Shown here: piece after piece, positions 10,134-20,600 of the stretch | Layout of the letters: each line of letters starts with the position of its first letter | Numbering within the stretch: the stretch's first letter is position 1 | Source of the DNA: an uncultured Verrucomicrobiae bacterium | Lineage (GTDB): Bacteria > Verrucomicrobiota > Verrucomicrobiia > Limisphaerales > AAA164-E04 | DNA length: 64,000 bases | NCBI GenBank assembly: GCA_943788245.1 | Contig: CALSPN010000046.1 | Coordinates: forward strand, 64,635-128,634 | Direction of reading: 5' to 3' | Translations under genes and position numbers: made by a program | Notes under the pieces: model-generated | Told to the model about the DNA's origin: nothing | The model's database searches: none | Seen by the model: only the letters and a program-made list of their open reading frames with translations

Positions 10134-10804
10134 ATGAGAACTAAAACAAACTCAATGAAAGGATTGATCTGCGCTGTTGCAGTAGTAGCAACGATCACAT
10201 CAGCTCTCGCTCAAGGCGATGTAGTTTATGACAACTCTTCTGACCCAGTCCTAGGTACTTTTGTTCCCTGAGGATACATCTCTTGAGTTTGGTGATCAAA
10301 TTGTCTTATCAGGAGGCGCAAGTCTTGTTACCGAGTTCAGACTTGAATACTTTTCTTCCGATGCTGCCGGTACAGGCGTCATTCGATTTCGTGCCAACGA
10401 TGGTGCTGTCGACCTTCTGGGTGGTTTTGAAACTGGACAACTTGAGCCTTCCACTTTGCTCTACGAAAGCCCTTCTTTCCCATTGCAAGCTGATTTCAAT
10501 ACGCTTGAAATAACAGGTCTTTCAGTTCCAGTGCCTGCTGACATGTTTACTTTTACCGTTGAATTTAGCGACGTTCCTAACACTCAGAACGTTGGTTTGT
10601 TGCTTCGTAATCCCCCAGTTGTCGGAAGCAGTTTTGATGATGTTTGGGTACGGCCCGAAAACGGTGATTGGGCTCTTCGCCAAATCCCTCTAACAACCGC
10701 CAATCTAGCCGCTCAAGTTGTTGCTGTCCCTGAGCCAGGAACAGTCGCTCTAGCTCTTGATTGGAATTGGTTCACTCTTTGGTTTCATGCGTCGTCGCCG
10801 TTAA
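10134..10804 (+). CDS. PEP-CTERM sorting-domain protein, two frameshifts
   Basis: An ATG at 10134 opens a clear signal peptide (GLICAVAVVATITSALAQ), but the frame stops at 10269. Removing one C from the CCC at 10266-10268 joins it to the long ORF starting near 10261. At the other end that ORF reads VVAVPEPGTVALAL and then nonsense. Removing one T at 10757-10758 restores the membrane segment IGIGSLFGF and the basic tail MRRRR ending at 10804. The repaired product is about 222 residues: signal peptide, beta-rich body, then a PEP-CTERM anchor (VPEP, hydrophobic helix, Arg cluster). PEP-CTERM proteins are exported and processed by exosortase in exopolysaccharide-producing bacteria. No exosortase is in the window. 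Sequencing error is the likely cause of the breaks; a real pseudogene is possible. Confidence 0.8.
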
Positions 10805-10847
10805 TCCGGCTGATGTGCTGATCCATTCAAAATACACGATTTGCGAA

Positions 10848-10876
10848 GCGCGAGGTTTTACACCTCGCGCTTTTTT
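10848..10876 (+). terminator. Rho-independent terminator after PEP-CTERM gene
   Basis: A perfect 9-bp GC-rich stem (GCGCGAGGT / ACCTCGCGC) with a 5-base loop is followed by TTTTTTGTGTTTTTT. It sits 44 bases after the restored stop. The ORF-track start of mutS (10841) would lie across this hairpin, which argues for the later mutS start. Confidence 0.9.
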
Positions 10877-10915
10877 GTGTTTTTTGTTTCTGATATATCA
10901 GCTAATTTCATAGTT

Positions 10916-13492
10916 ATGGTTAAGCCAAAATCACCCAGTCCTATGATGGAGCAATACCGAAATATTCGTGAGAGTTTGCCGCGGGATACTCTTTTGTTAT
11001 TTCGGTTGGGAGATTTTTATGAAATGTTCTTTGAAGATGCTCAAAATGGTGCTGCTATTTTAAATGTTGCACTCACTAAGCGTGGTATGACTCCCATGTG
11101 TGGAATTCCTTACCATGCCGCTTCAAATTACATATCCAAGATTCTAAAAGCAGGGAAAAAGGTTGCTTTATGTGATCAAGTAGAAGAAGCAAAACCAGGG
11201 AAACTCGTCAAGCGAGCGGTTACTCAGGTTCTCAGTCCAGGTACCCATTTTGATGAAAAGCTTCTTTCCTCCGAATCTCACAATTATCTAGCAAGTCTGT
11301 TTTGTGTGCAGAATTCGTATGGTATTGCCTATGTAGATTTAACAACGGGTGATTTTAAAACTGCAACTATAAAAACAGAGGAGGAAGTTTTAACAGAATT
11401 GCAGCGCATCCAACCATCCGAGGTAATCGTGCCGACAGATAATTCTAAATTACAATCTGTTCTCGAAGGTCAAACATTTATCGTCAGTGAATATGAGGAT
11501 TGGGTTTTCGACCAAGATACAGCTCGGTTTACCTTACTGGAGCATTTTAAGGTTAAAACTTTGGATGGTTTTGGCTTGAAGGGGAAAGCTGCCGCCGTTG
11601 GAGCCGCAGGTGCCGTCCTGCATTATCTTACTCATCAATTGAGAAGAAGCGTCATTCATTTGACTCGCATTTCATGTTATGAGCCTTCTGAGTTTTTGAT
11701 TTTAGATTCAGTGACCCTAAGGCATTTGGAAATTCTCGAACCTGCTTACCGTTCCAATGTGAAGGGCGTGAGCTTGTATGATGCAGTCAATCATACAATC
11801 ACACCCATGGGGGCCAGGCGACTGAAAGAATGGTTGGCTTTTCCACTTGCAGAGCATGCCGGGATTTGTAACAGGCAAGCTGCTGTTCGTAAATGGCTGC
11901 GAAACCCTGGGAAACTTTTTGATTTCAGATCTTCTCTGAAATCTATTCGGGATTTGGAACGTACCATGAGTCGTCTAAGCATGGGAGTTGGAAATGCACG
12001 AGATCTGAATATTCTGAAAATAGGACTGGAATGCGTGCCTGACTTGAAATGTCTTATTGAATCCATTCAAGAAACCAATGATTCAGATGATCCTCAATTG
12101 GGACTCAATGAATCCATGATCGACAGTCCAAATTCGTTATTGGTAGATGAATTGAAATCACAGATTCACGAATTGCCGGATTTAGTGCATCTCATCAGTA
12201 TTTCCATAGTGGATGAACCTGCATCGGTATTGAAGGAAGGTAACTTGATCCGTGATGGATTTAACAAAGAATTAGATGAAATACATGCTGCTAAACGAGA
12301 TGGTAAAGCATGGATTGCACAATTCCAGGCTGAAGAAATTGAGAAAACCGATATTGCTTCGCTTAAAGTTCGGTTCAATTCTGTTTTTGGTTACTTTATT
12401 GAAATAACCAAAACACATCTTGATAAAGTTCCTGGCCATTATGTTAGAAAGCAAACCATCGCTAATGGTGAACGTTTCATTACAGAATCTCTAAAAGAAG
12501 TCGAAGGAAAGATTCTGGGGGCCGAAGAACGATCTGTGAAATTGGAATATGAGATTTTCCTCCGCGTCCGCGAAAAGGTACTCACCTATCTTGAGCAAGT
12601 TCAGCAAACCGCTGCTGCTATCGCGGATTTGGATGTTCTAAGTGCATTTGCAGAATTAGCTCAGACTCATGATTACACCGCGCCCAAAATAACTCAAAAT
12701 GGTGAGTGTCTTATTGAGCAGGGCAGGCATCCAGTATTGGAACAATCGTTACAGAGCGAGCGATTTGTTCCCAATGACACCTCATTGGATCAAGAAAATG
12801 AGCAGATTGCCTTGATCACGGGGCCTAACATGGCAGGAAAAAGTACTTTCATTCGACAAACAGCGCTACTGGCAATCCTCGCTCACACAGGTTCTTTCAT
12901 TCCAGCTAAATCATCGAGCATCGGTGTAATGGATCGTATCTTCACTCGTATTGGTGCCAGTGATGATTTATCGAGGGGGCAATCGACATTCATGGTCGAA
13001 ATGAGCGAAACAGCCAATATTCTGAATAATTCGACACAGAAAAGCCTTGTCATCCTAGATGAGATTGGAAGGGGAACAAGTACCTTCGATGGTCTGAGCC
13101 TCGCTTGGTCGATCGTTGAATTTTTACATAATCAAGTTGGTGCAAAGACTTTATTTGCAACTCATTACCATGAATTGACGGAGTTAGCTTCAAAGTTAAA
13201 GCGTCTTAAAAACTATAATGTGGCCGTCAAAGAGTGGAACGATAAAGTGGTTTTTTTGCATCAGATACTTCCGGGGGGTACCGATAAGAGTTATGGAATT
13301 CAGGTTGCCAGGTTGGCTGGTGTGCCACTGGACGTTATCCAACGGGCAAAACAGATTTTGAATAATCTTGAAGAAGCGGAGTTATCCCCTGTTGGTCAAG
13401 CCAAACTCAAAACAAGGCATCGAGCCGAACGCGAAAAATTGAAAAAACTTGAACCTTCACCGCAACTTGATCTTTTTTCCATACTATCCTGA
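10916..13492 (+). CDS. mutS: DNA mismatch repair protein MutS
   Basis: An 858-residue mismatch-recognition ATPase. Visible in order: the N-terminal mismatch-binding motif with the FYEMF signature (Phe34-Tyr-Glu), connector and lever domains, Walker A GPNMAGKST near residue 635, Walker B DEIGRGTSTFDG near residue 715, and a C-terminal LDLF motif. The start is set at the ATG at 10916 (MVKPKSPSPMMEQY), because the 25-residue upstream extension in the ORF track is not family-like and overlaps a terminator. Length matches bacterial MutS1. MutS initiates strand-specific repair with MutL; no mutL is in the window. The next gene follows after 61 bases. Confidence 0.97.
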   Translation: MVKPKSPSPMMEQYRNIRESLPRDTLLLFRLGDFYEMFFEDAQNGAAILNVALTKRGMTPMCGIPYHAASNYISKILKAGKKVALCDQVEEAKPGKLVKRAVTQVLSPGTHFDEKLLSSESHNYLASLFCVQNSYGIAYVDLTTGDFKTATIKTEEEVLTELQRIQPSEVIVPTDNSKLQSVLEGQTFIVSEYEDWVFDQDTARFTLLEHFKVKTLDGFGLKGKAAAVGAAGAVLHYLTHQLRRSVIHLTRISCYEPSEFLILDSVTLRHLEILEPAYRSNVKGVSLYDAVNHTITPMGARRLKEWLAFPLAEHAGICNRQAAVRKWLRNPGKLFDFRSSLKSIRDLERTMSRLSMGVGNARDLNILKIGLECVPDLKCLIESIQETNDSDDPQLGLNESMIDSPNSLLVDELKSQIHELPDLVHLISISIVDEPASVLKEGNLIRDGFNKELDEIHAAKRDGKAWIAQFQAEEIEKTDIASLKVRFNSVFGYFIEITKTHLDKVPGHYVRKQTIANGERFITESLKEVEGKILGAEERSVKLEYEIFLRVREKVLTYLEQVQQTAAAIADLDVLSAFAELAQTHDYTAPKITQNGECLIEQGRHPVLEQSLQSERFVPNDTSLDQENEQIALITGPNMAGKSTFIRQTALLAILAHTGSFIPAKSSSIGVMDRIFTRIGASDDLSRGQSTFMVEMSETANILNNSTQKSLVILDEIGRGTSTFDGLSLAWSIVEFLHNQVGAKTLFATHYHELTELASKLKRLKNYNVAVKEWNDKVVFLHQILPGGTDKSYGIQVARLAGVPLDVIQRAKQILNNLEEAELSPVGQAKLKTRHRAEREKLKKLEPSPQLDLFSILS

Positions 13493-13553
13493 TTGAAGAT
13501 TCCAATTTATTTTTCACTGGCCATAATTCTCAATTAAAGTCAAATTAACAAAC

Positions 13554-14744
13554 GTGATTCAGATCGAACGTCAAGTTCAAGTGTCGTATCGGCATCGGGT
13601 GTTGTTTACAAAAGGCGTTTTTGAGGCAAGCAACCCGGTTCTTCGTGATTTACTCTTGGAAGGTTTTAAATCTGATCCCGTCAAAGTGCTGGTAATTGCA
13701 GATGATGGATTGGTTCGTGCCTATCCGGAGCTTTCCGGCCAGATTCATCGATATTTTGATCAATATCCGGATATTGACCTCGTTTGTCCTGCCATCATTG
13801 CTGAAGGTGGAGAAAGAGTGAAAAACTCTTATTTTCATGTTTCAGAAATACAATCACCAATTGATCGATACCACATTGACCGGCATTCCTATGTGATTGC
13901 TATTGGTGGTGGCGCTTTGCTGGACATGGTGGGCCTAGCTTCAGCGACAGCCCATCGAGGTGTGCGACACATCCGTATTCCGACAACGACTTTAAGTCAG
14001 GCGGATTCCGGTGTTGGGGTGAAAAACGGAATTAATGCTTTCGGTAAGAAAAATTTTGTCGGTACATTTGCTCCTCCATTTGCTGTCGTTAACGACTTGG
14101 CATGGTTGGGAGGTTTGTCAGAGCGTGACAAGCGCGGTGGTTACTCTGAGGCTGTTAAAGTTGCTTTGATTCGAGATCAGGCATTTTTTGAAGAATTGGA
14201 AGAATCTGCTGAGAAACTCGCCAGCTTTGACGATGAATCGATGGAACGATTGATTTATAAGTGTGCTGAACTGCATGTCAATCACATCGCTTCAAGTGGG
14301 GATCCATTTGAGTTCGGCTCCGCTCGTCCCCTTGATTTTGGTCATTGGGCGGCTCACAAACTTGAACAGTTATCGAGTTATTCCATCCGACATGGAGAAG
14401 CTGTTGCGATTGGGATCTGCTTGGATGTGATTTACTCAGGACTGGTTGGTATGCTGCAAGAAGCCGAAGTGGATCGCGTCTTGAACTTGATAGAAAAGCT
14501 TGGGTTTGAACTCTACTCCAACGAACTTCACTATACCACGAGTGAAGGGAATTATACCGTTCTGAAAGGGCTCGAAGAGTTCCGAGAGCATCTAGGTGGA
14601 GAGTTGACAGTGACACTTTTAGAGGGAATCGGCAAAGGCACCGAGGTGCATGAAATCAACTTACCCAAAATGAATCAAGCAATGCATATTTTACGAGACC
14701 GATTTCAATCTGATTCTGCCAAGATTATTTTAGCTCATCCCTGA
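13554..14744 (+). CDS. eboD: EboD-like sugar-phosphate cyclase (3-dehydroquinate synthase family)
   Basis: The 396-residue protein begins at GTG 13554. It belongs to the dehydroquinate-synthase fold: an NAD-binding glycine stretch (AIGGGALLDMVG), the IPTTTLSQADSGVGVKNGIN segment, and metal-ligand regions GYSEAVKVAL and RHGEAVAIGI. The N-terminus QVSYRHRVLFTKGVF and the length fit the EboD group rather than housekeeping AroB. EboD is one of six proteins of the ebo cluster, linked in other bacteria to production or transport of secondary metabolites such as scytonemin and hydrazine-type products. An EboF-like gene follows 21 bases later, which supports the assignment. Metal and substrate are unknown. 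Confidence 0.78.
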   Translation: MIQIERQVQVSYRHRVLFTKGVFEASNPVLRDLLLEGFKSDPVKVLVIADDGLVRAYPELSGQIHRYFDQYPDIDLVCPAIIAEGGERVKNSYFHVSEIQSPIDRYHIDRHSYVIAIGGGALLDMVGLASATAHRGVRHIRIPTTTLSQADSGVGVKNGINAFGKKNFVGTFAPPFAVVNDLAWLGGLSERDKRGGYSEAVKVALIRDQAFFEELEESAEKLASFDDESMERLIYKCAELHVNHIASSGDPFEFGSARPLDFGHWAAHKLEQLSSYSIRHGEAVAIGICLDVIYSGLVGMLQEAEVDRVLNLIEKLGFELYSNELHYTTSEGNYTVLKGLEEFREHLGGELTVTLLEGIGKGTEVHEINLPKMNQAMHILRDRFQSDSAKIILAHP

Positions 14745-14765
14745 TTCGGCCATCCTTTTGTTATA

Positions 14766-16169
14766 ATGAAGCGTCTGGCTGTTATCAATGTCGTTGGCTT
14801 GACTGCCGATCTCATTGATCGAGGGATGCCTCGTATCAAGGCCATGGCGCAGCAAGGTGGAATCACTCGTATTGATCCTGCCTTACCTGCGCTTACCTGT
14901 ACTGCCCAGTCAAATTACCTCACTGGATCACAACCTTCCACACACGGAATCGTCGCCAATGGTTGGTATGACCGCGACCTTGCCGAAGTTCAGTTCTGGA
15001 AGCAACCCAACCAGCTTGTTCAGGCACCCAAAGTTTGGGAGCAACTCAGAGAGCAGATACCAGATTTCACATGTGCTAAACTTTTTTGGTGGTATAACAT
15101 GCATTCCACTGCGGACTTCAGTATCACTCCGCGTCCCATGTATCCAGCAGATGGTCGGAAGTTTTTTGATATTTATTCATGGCCCTACAATATACGACCG
15201 GAAATCACTCGGGACCTGGGGGCTTTTCCTTTTCCTGCTTTCTGGGGGCCGGCTGCTGGCGTTCAATCGCCTCAGGGAGAACCTGATGCGGTTTCACGAT
15301 GGATAGCAAACGCTGCCAAATGGATGGAATCCCATCATAAACCTTCCCTGAGTTTGATTTATCTTCCTCACCTAGATTACAATTTACAACGCCATGGACC
15401 TGGTCATTCATCTATTCCAGATGATCTCAAGCGTATTGACCATATTGTTGGTGATTTGTTCGATTTTCTGGTTGGGCAGGGTGTTGACGCTTTAATTCTT
15501 TCGGAGTACGGAATTACTGAGGTGAAAAAAGCGATTCACCTCAATCGCCTTTTTCGCGAACAGGGCTGGCTGACCATCAAAGAAGAATTGGGTCATGAGT
15601 TAATAGATTTTGGAGCATCCAAGGTATTCGCAGTGGCAGATCATCAAGTAGCCCATGTATACATTCAGGACGCAACAATGATGCGTCAGGTGAGAACACT
15701 GCTTGAAACTGTCGATGGAGTGGATTGGATCTGGAGTGGCGAAGATAAAGCAAAGCAAGGCATTGATCATGAACGTTCGGGTGATCTTGTCGTCTTTTCC
15801 AAAGATTGGGCATGGTTTACTTATTATTACTGGTTAGATGATCAGAAAGCGCCCGACTTCGCGCGGTGTGTGGATATTCATCGAAAACCTGGATATGATC
15901 CGGTTGAGTTGTTTTTGGATCCTGCTCTGAAATTTCCAAAGTTAAAAATCGCACAACGTTTGCTCCAGAAGAAACTTGGATTTCGTATGCTCATGGACGT
16001 GATTCCATTGGATGCTACTTTGGTCAAAGGGTCTCATGGAACGCGTCCGGCCGATGAACGTCATTTTCCCGTGATCCTTTCAAACACCTCTGGTTTGATC
16101 CCCGAGGATGATTGTATTTCTTCTGTTCGAGTTGCTGAGGTGATCAAATCCTATTTTTCTGACCAATAG
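14766..16169 (+). CDS. Alkaline phosphatase/nucleotide pyrophosphatase superfamily protein, EboF-like
   Basis: The 467-residue protein starts MKRLAVINVVGLTADLI and continues with LPALTCTAQSNYLTGSQPSTHG. This is the type-I phosphodiesterase/nucleotide pyrophosphatase layout, with the nucleophile Thr inside TCTAQ. Later metal-ligand-like segments include LPHLDYNLQRHGPGH, ILSEYGI and GSHGTRP. The protein has no signal peptide, unlike exported phosphatases. It lies 21 bases after the EboD-like gene in the same direction, as in ebo clusters, where EboF is a protein of this superfamily. The real substrate of EboF is not known. Family call is firm; the Ebo assignment rests mainly on context. Confidence 0.78.
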   Translation: MKRLAVINVVGLTADLIDRGMPRIKAMAQQGGITRIDPALPALTCTAQSNYLTGSQPSTHGIVANGWYDRDLAEVQFWKQPNQLVQAPKVWEQLREQIPDFTCAKLFWWYNMHSTADFSITPRPMYPADGRKFFDIYSWPYNIRPEITRDLGAFPFPAFWGPAAGVQSPQGEPDAVSRWIANAAKWMESHHKPSLSLIYLPHLDYNLQRHGPGHSSIPDDLKRIDHIVGDLFDFLVGQGVDALILSEYGITEVKKAIHLNRLFREQGWLTIKEELGHELIDFGASKVFAVADHQVAHVYIQDATMMRQVRTLLETVDGVDWIWSGEDKAKQGIDHERSGDLVVFSKDWAWFTYYYWLDDQKAPDFARCVDIHRKPGYDPVELFLDPALKFPKLKIAQRLLQKKLGFRMLMDVIPLDATLVKGSHGTRPADERHFPVILSNTSGLIPEDDCISSVRVAEVIKSYFSDQ

Positions 16170-16178
16170 ATTCATTAA

Positions 16179-18260
<2,082 letters not shown>

Positions 18261-18331
18261 TCGAATCACCCAATTGCCTTGATCCATTGGACAAACCTAA
18301 CAGGATTCAGTAATTTGCATGAACCAAACAT

Positions 18332-19594
18332 ATGAACCGACCAAATCCTTTACCTGATCATTCAAGATCATTCCGACCTTCTGACCGGAGACGTTTCCTG
18401 GGGAGCCTGGCAACCGCGCTTGGTGCACCCCTGGTATTTCAGGATCTTTTACTCAAAACAGGCATTTTCCCCAGTGCTCTGGCTCAAGAAGCATTGTTGA
18501 AAGGTTGGCCTGGTAAAGAGGAATTAAGGATGCTCAGCGATAAACCTCTCAACGCCGAAGCGACTGCAAAACTTCTGGATGATGAGATAACTCCCTACTC
18601 CAGGCACTTTGTCCGTAACAACGGATTGATTCCTGATCGAGCCAGGCAGGGGACATTGGGTGATTGGTCTTTGACTATTGACGGCGAAGTGAATGAATCG
18701 TTGAAGTTTGATCTCGATGCGTTGAAGGATACTTTTTCACCTCACGAGGCCACTCTGGTGATTGAGTGTGGTGGTAATGGGCGAGCGGGATACTACCCCA
18801 AGGTAGGAGGCAATCCGTGGACCCTGGGTGCAGTGGGTTGTGCTCGGTATCGTGGAGTTCGTTTGAAGGATGTGTTGCGTCATGCAGGAGTTAAATCATC
18901 TGCTGTTTACATCGGATATTATGGTGAAGATCTCACGCTGAGTCGTGAGTCAGGTAAATTTCCCATCTCGCGTGGAGTGCCTATCGAAAAAGCGCTTGAT
19001 GAAAATACAATGCTCGCATGGGAGATGAATGGTAAGCCCTTGCCCGCTGAGCATGGATTTCCGCTCAGGCTTATTTGTCCCGGCTGGCCAGGTTCCACTT
19101 CAGGTAAGTGGTTGAAACGAATCCAAGTGCGTGACCAAATTCATGATGGAACCAAAATGACAGGAACCTCATACCGTGTGCCGAAACATCCTGTCGCTCC
19201 GGGAGCCAAAGTGCCGACTGAGGATATGCAAATCATCCAAACCATGCCTGTCAAATCCATCATCACGCATCCGGAAACAGGCAGCTCATCTCAGGATGGT
19301 AGAAATGTGCGCTTGCGTGGGCATGCCTGGAGTGGCAAGGGGCGCGTGGCACGGGTGGATCTCAGTTATGATTTCGGGGCTACCTGGACGCAGGCGTCCC
19401 TATCGAATCCGGTCAATGCCTTTGCATGGCAGCGTTGGGAGTTAGGTTTGAAATTGCCTGTTACTGGCTATTATGAAATATGGGCCCGTGCTACTGACAT
19501 CACTGGTGGGATGCAACCGATGCTTGTTCCTGGCTGGAATCCCAAAGGCTACTTGAACAATGCTGCCCACCGAATTGCGGTCCGTGTTGCTTAA
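18332..19594 (+). CDS. Sulfite oxidase-type molybdopterin oxidoreductase (SorA-like)
   Basis: The 420-residue protein has a twin-arginine leader (DRRRFLGSLATALGAP), so it is exported folded with its cofactor. The sulfite-oxidase molybdopterin fold is shown by VIECGGNGRAGY, whose Cys146 is the expected Mo ligand. Further signatures are EHGFPLRLICPGWPG and a C-terminal Mo-co dimerisation domain (VDLSYDFGATWTQA). The gene 14 bases downstream encodes a small c-type cytochrome, the arrangement of SorAB sulfite dehydrogenases, which oxidise sulfite to sulfate in the periplasm and pass electrons to the cytochrome. Distinguishing sulfite from another small anion is not possible from sequence alone. 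Confidence 0.87.
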   Translation: MNRPNPLPDHSRSFRPSDRRRFLGSLATALGAPLVFQDLLLKTGIFPSALAQEALLKGWPGKEELRMLSDKPLNAEATAKLLDDEITPYSRHFVRNNGLIPDRARQGTLGDWSLTIDGEVNESLKFDLDALKDTFSPHEATLVIECGGNGRAGYYPKVGGNPWTLGAVGCARYRGVRLKDVLRHAGVKSSAVYIGYYGEDLTLSRESGKFPISRGVPIEKALDENTMLAWEMNGKPLPAEHGFPLRLICPGWPGSTSGKWLKRIQVRDQIHDGTKMTGTSYRVPKHPVAPGAKVPTEDMQIIQTMPVKSIITHPETGSSSQDGRNVRLRGHAWSGKGRVARVDLSYDFGATWTQASLSNPVNAFAWQRWELGLKLPVTGYYEIWARATDITGGMQPMLVPGWNPKGYLNNAAHRIAVRVA

Positions 19595-19608
19595 GAAAGG
19601 ATAAACCT

Positions 19609-20019
19609 ATGATGCAGTGTTTAAAACATTCCTTCGGTACGTCGTTCTTCACGTCATTGCTGGGAGGGACCCTGGGCCTGGGGATGGCAGTGAGCGTATG
19701 GGCCTCATATGTTGCTGCTGAGGAAGGCAAAGCTTCAGCCAATCCATGGGGGCTCCATTCAGATCCCGCGATGGGATTGGTATTGGCTAACTGTGGCAAC
19801 TGTCATTCGCCTTACCTGATCACTCATCACCATCGTTCCCGTGAGGATTGGGATAAAACGATGATAAAAATGGAATCTAACGGGATGGCTCCACCCTCGG
19901 ATGTGATCCGAAACATGCTTTTGGATTATCTGGAAAAACATCAGGGACCGCTCATTGAGGATCGTCCTCAGGCATCGCCCTGGGGACATACTGCCTTCAA
20001 CGCCAATCCCCTTTGGTAG
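19609..20019 (+). CDS. Small c-type cytochrome, SorB-like electron acceptor
   Basis: The 136-residue protein has an N-terminal hydrophobic signal (GGTLGLGMAVSVWASYVAA) and one haem c attachment site, CGNCH, at residues 62-66. The downstream segment SREDWDKTMIKMESNGMAPP contains methionines that could serve as the axial ligand. It lies 14 bases after the SorA-like gene and would be its periplasmic electron acceptor. It then converges with the DUF4864 gene with only two bases between stops. Confidence 0.85.
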   Translation: MMQCLKHSFGTSFFTSLLGGTLGLGMAVSVWASYVAAEEGKASANPWGLHSDPAMGLVLANCGNCHSPYLITHHHRSREDWDKTMIKMESNGMAPPSDVIRNMLLDYLEKHQGPLIEDRPQASPWGHTAFNANPLW

Positions 20020-20021
20020 GT

Positions 20022-20552
20022 TCAAGGGGTAGCTGTTTTCGGCGGTGGAACAATTGTTTGAATGGCGTCTTCAGGAAGAACTCCACCGACGCGCCATTGA
20101 TTTTCTTCCAGTGCCATGACATATGAATAAACGGCAGTGGGCTTCCCCTCCATGCTCAGGCGCGCGCGTACCAAAGCCTGCGAACCGTCATCATAAACTT
20201 CGCTGAACTCCAGTTGTTCATAGCGCAGCATGGGCTCAAATTGAATTCGAATCATTCTTTCGAATTCGGTCAATGGAATTTGGCTGCGAATTCCAAAGGA
20301 TGCAGATTGGTAGGCCTCATCAAATTGTTCTGACCGTATCGCATTGAGTTGTTTTGCCAGAACATCCATGACAGCCCTGCGGATGGGGGGATCGCTTGGG
20401 AATACCTTGATCGTTTGTTGGCGTGGAGCTTTTGGCCTGAAAGGCATCACCTTTGGAGAAGTATAATCAGAAATCAGCACAGGTAAATAAATCACCGCTC
20501 CGAGAAGGAGCAATGTTCCAATCGTTTCCTTGAAGGTCCAATGTATTTTCAT
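20022..20552 (-). CDS. Membrane-anchored DUF4864-type protein
   Basis: The 176-residue protein has one N-terminal hydrophobic anchor or signal (IGTLLLLGAVIYLPVLI). The soluble domain runs from DPPIRRAVMDVLAKQLNAIRSEQFDEAY to a beta-rich end, the cystatin/NTF2-like layout of DUF4864 proteins. No catalytic residues are visible. It lies 48 bases downstream of the sulfatase gene on the same strand, so it may be co-transcribed with it. Function unknown. Confidence 0.75.
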   Translation of the reverse strand: MKIHWTFKETIGTLLLLGAVIYLPVLISDYTSPKVMPFRPKAPRQQTIKVFPSDPPIRRAVMDVLAKQLNAIRSEQFDEAYQSASFGIRSQIPLTEFERMIRIQFEPMLRYEQLEFSEVYDDGSQALVRARLSMEGKPTAVYSYVMALEENQWRVGGVLPEDAIQTIVPPPKTATP

Positions 20553-20600
20553 CTGTTGAAGCCGTCCCGTTCTGCCTTGTTGAGTGGAGATAGAATCCAG

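Noticed and set aside
10134-10804. Decayed PEP-CTERM pseudogene
   Set aside because: Both breaks are single added bases in runs, like other breaks in intact genes elsewhere in the window, so sequencing error is more likely.
10841-10915. N-terminal extension of MutS in the ORF track
   Set aside because: It overlaps a strong terminator hairpin and does not resemble MutS; the ATG at 10916 fits the family.
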